Shown here in pieces: positions 6,499 through 8,253 of a stretch of DNA of 8,253 bases. Origin of the DNA: Gammaproteobacteria bacterium (lineage in GTDB: Bacteria; Pseudomonadota; Gammaproteobacteria; Steroidobacterales; JABDKV01); the NCBI GenBank assembly GCA_029862285.1, contig JAOTXR010000073.1, forward strand, positions 1 through 8,253, read 5' to 3'. Made by a program: the position numbers and the translations under genes. How positions within the stretch are numbered: the stretch's first letter is position 1; each line of letters opens with the position of its first letter. The notes under the pieces are model-generated. The model was not told the origin of the DNA and did no database searches. It was given only the letters and a program-made list of their open reading frames with translations.

Positions 6499-8253
6499 GA
6501 CGGCGGCGGAGCAGCCACAAGGCGCCGAGCGACGCCAGCCCGGCAAGCAGATACCCATAGTCTGGTTGCCGTTGTACGAGCGCTCCGGTATCGCCAACCA
6601 ATACAAAAGCAGCCCACGGTGCGGCGTCACCGGGCTGTAAGTCTCGTAACGTTGTTTTGGTGTTGTGCAAGGCCAGTACCGGCGTTCTTCCCCGAGCCAA
6701 TTCGCGATAGAATTCCGCAATAAAGTATGTGGCGTAGCTGTCCTGCACATCCCAAAGCGTCGCCAGGACTGCGGACGAGCCCGCTGACAACAGTGCGCCG
6801 GTAAGGGAACTGATGGCCCGACCGTCCTCGATGCCGCCAACAGCGGTGCTGCAGGCCGCAAGGACCGTCAGACGAACATCCAGGGTCTGCGATGAGATTT
6901 CTCCGGGAAACAGCAGGCCGTCCGACTGACTATCCGCAGCCAGCACAATTGCCGGACCGAGACGGTCGTCGAAAACAGCATGGGTCGCTACATGGGCAAT
7001 ACGAGCCCCACCGGATAGCGCCCGGACAAAGCCAGCCTCTGTTGCATCCCTGCCGAGCGCCAGCGTGTGTTTACCAGGAAGAACCCGGTCCAGTTGGCGC
7101 AACTCATCAGCCGCATTGGGCAAACGGGGCAGGGCGTAACGCGCGGCAGCCGAGTTTTCGATCATCGCGTCATCGAGCGCACCGAAGCCGGCAAATACAA
7201 TTGGCGAGAGCGCCGACGAGCGCTTGAGGCTATGCACCACAGAGGTACTCGGCGCATAGCTCAATACGTGTGTGTCGATCAATGGCGCATCCCTGAGTTT
7301 TAAAAGTTCGAATGGCAGATGAAACAAAACGCGATCCGGCGCAATAATAATTCGCTCAACGGTGCCAAGTTCATTCGTTAGTGGCGCCAGCAACATGGCC
7401 GATAAGTCACCAAGCCTGTCTGAATTGCCAGTCGCCAGGAGATCGTCATGCACCTGCCTCACAGTAACCGCTATCAGCGACGTCGGTCCGAGTTGCCGGA
7501 ATAACAATCGATCTCTGTTGATCAGCCAGGCATAGAGATGGGTATCTCCGAAAAAGAACTCCAGAATTGGCGGTTCCACCGACTCAGGGAGTGTGACCCC
7601 ACTGCGGTGCGGCGCCAATATAGTTAGCAGTTCACGCGCTTTGGCCCTTTGCGATATTTCGAATGCGGTTGCGGCATACCGCTGCTGCCCGGATTGCTCG
7701 AACAGCAACCAGGCAGCCTCTATGGCAAGCTGAAAGACACTGTGTTGGGAGCCGAAAAATTCCAGTCTCAGACGGCCATCGTCCAGACCCGCGCGGGTTG
7801 TTTCGATCAGTGACATGGCTTGTTCGAGCAATGACAAAGCGGATTCCGGCTCCTGCGCCCGGAGCGCAAGCCGGGCCAGGCCTTCCTGGGCGGACCATTG
7901 ACCTGCCTTGGTGCCGCTTTCAGTCGCCAGTTTCAGTACCCGGGCATACAAGTCGCGGGCCGCATCAAGCTCGTCCCGGTCCAGGTACAGGCGGGCAAGG
8001 TAGTACAGCGCAGCGAGGTTCTCGCTGGCGCCGCTCTGTTCGCCGAGCAGCACCGCGCGTTTGTAGTCCAGCATAGCCGCATCGAAATCAAACAGGTTGA
8101 GGTGCCGGACCAGTGCCCGATCGAGCGATAAGTTCGATAGCGCCGCATGGTCGCCTGCTGCGATCAGATCCTCTGCCCGATCGAACTCACGCAATGCCCG
8201 AATCGGATCACCCAGGTTGCGATAAGCGACACCGATATTGACGATCAGCGTCG
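6488..8253 (-). CDS. TPR-CHAT protein (putative caspase-like cysteine peptidase), 5'-truncated by window edge
   Basis: The frame is open through the right edge; 587 codons are visible. A TTG at 8194 is not the start, because the codons before it (VAYRNLGDPIRALREFDRA across the site) form a TPR unit. About four TPR-like helix pairs are visible (bases roughly 8250-7790), followed by the linker helix AFEISQRAKARELLTIL usual before CHAT domains. The CHAT domain runs from about 7560 to 6590: RIIIAPDRVLFHLPFELL, the candidate catalytic His in HVATHAVFD (His codon 6980-6982) and Cys in LAACSTAVGG (Cys codon 6851-6853), SSAVLATLWDV, and APWAAFVLVGD. Both dyad residues are intact. The end is a hydrophobic segment (YLLAGLASLGALWLL) plus RRRLRG, a membrane anchor or sorting-type tail. 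TPRs usually bind partners; the substrate is unknown. It is convergent with the cohesin-like gene. Confidence 0.92.
   Translation of the reverse strand, partial: TLIVNIGVAYRNLGDPIRALREFDRAEDLIAAGDHAALSNLSLDRALVRHLNLFDFDAAMLDYKRAVLLGEQSGASENLAALYYLARLYLDRDELDAARDLYARVLKLATESGTKAGQWSAQEGLARLALRAQEPESALSLLEQAMSLIETTRAGLDDGRLRLEFFGSQHSVFQLAIEAAWLLFEQSGQQRYAATAFEISQRAKARELLTILAPHRSGVTLPESVEPPILEFFFGDTHLYAWLINRDRLLFRQLGPTSLIAVTVRQVHDDLLATGNSDRLGDLSAMLLAPLTNELGTVERIIIAPDRVLFHLPFELLKLRDAPLIDTHVLSYAPSTSVVHSLKRSSALSPIVFAGFGALDDAMIENSAAARYALPRLPNAADELRQLDRVLPGKHTLALGRDATEAGFVRALSGGARIAHVATHAVFDDRLGPAIVLAADSQSDGLLFPGEISSQTLDVRLTVLAACSTAVGGIEDGRAISSLTGALLSAGSSAVLATLWDVQDSYATYFIAEFYRELARGRTPVLALHNTKTTLRDLQPGDAAPWAAFVLVGDTGALVQRQPDYGYLLAGLASLGALWLLRRRLRG
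6491..6559 (-). other. C-terminal transmembrane / basic tail of the CHAT protein
   Basis: The last 23 residues are PDYG-, a hydrophobic stretch of about 15 residues (YLLAGLASLGALWLL) and RRRLRG at the end. Short motif, single helix and Arg cluster at the extreme C-terminus is the layout of tail anchors and of CTERM-type sorting signals. By the positive-inside rule the Arg cluster stays cytoplasmic, which would put the peptidase outside the inner membrane if the N-terminus is exported. Confidence 0.6.

Noticed and set aside
6136..6861. 241-codon minus-strand open frame across the cohesin-like and CHAT genes
   Set aside because: It lies antisense to the cohesin-like gene and in a different frame within the CHAT gene. 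Both have clear domain content, while this translation shows no domain, signal peptide or plausible composition.
8..7481. 13-bp exact repeat CGCTATCAGCGAC at 7-19 and 7469-7481
   Set aside because: About one match of this length is expected by chance in a window of this size. Both copies fall in coding sequence of unrelated genes and there is no flanking structure.
7663..8076. 137-codon plus-strand open frame opposite the TPR region
   Set aside because: Antisense to TPR repeats of the CHAT gene, and its low-complexity Arg/Pro/Gly-rich translation is typical of a GC-rich shadow frame.

Overview
The window looks like a chromosomal segment of a moderately GC-rich Gram-negative bacterium, most likely an environmental gammaproteobacterium. 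This is inferred from Sec-type signal peptides, an ECF sigma / zinc-finger anti-sigma pair, a TPR-CHAT protein and a beta-helix protein with thrombospondin-3 and dockerin-type repeats. The taxon cannot be fixed from this sequence. I see no rRNA, tRNA, CRISPR array, insertion sequence or integrase. Five protein genes fill almost the whole window; two of them run off its ends.

Left part (1-2449, plus strand): the 3' portion of a large GH63/MGH1-like glycoside hydrolase (815 codons visible, start outside). It converges on a 503-residue secreted protein on the minus strand (2500-4011) made of a signal peptide, a right-handed parallel beta-helix with a 'choice-of-anchor Q'-like end, a thrombospondin-3 calcium segment and two dockerin type I calcium-loop repeats. 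The 50-bp gap between the two genes holds a perfect 10-bp inverted repeat.

Middle (4012-6498): a 165-bp divergent intergenic region carries symmetric TTCC/GGAA elements. It separates the dockerin protein from a tight plus-strand operon: an ECF sigma factor (4177-4773), a single-pass zinc-finger anti-sigma factor with an extracytoplasmic Ig/FN3-like domain (4784-5509), and a signal-peptide protein with two diverged cohesin-like beta-domains (5506-6498). Spacing is 10 nt, then a 4-nt ATGA overlap.

Right part (6488-8253, minus strand): the 3' portion of a TPR-CHAT protein (putative caspase-like cysteine peptidase, His/Cys dyad present). It ends in a transmembrane helix and an Arg-rich tail, and its stop lies inside the 3' end of the cohesin-like gene (11-bp tail-to-tail overlap).

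The most interesting idea is that the middle and right genes form one envelope system. A sigma/anti-sigma pair would control surface-directed proteins, one with dockerin-type repeats and one with duplicated cohesin-like domains, with a membrane-anchored CHAT protease nearby. The parts are read from the sequence; their physical interaction and shared regulation are inference.
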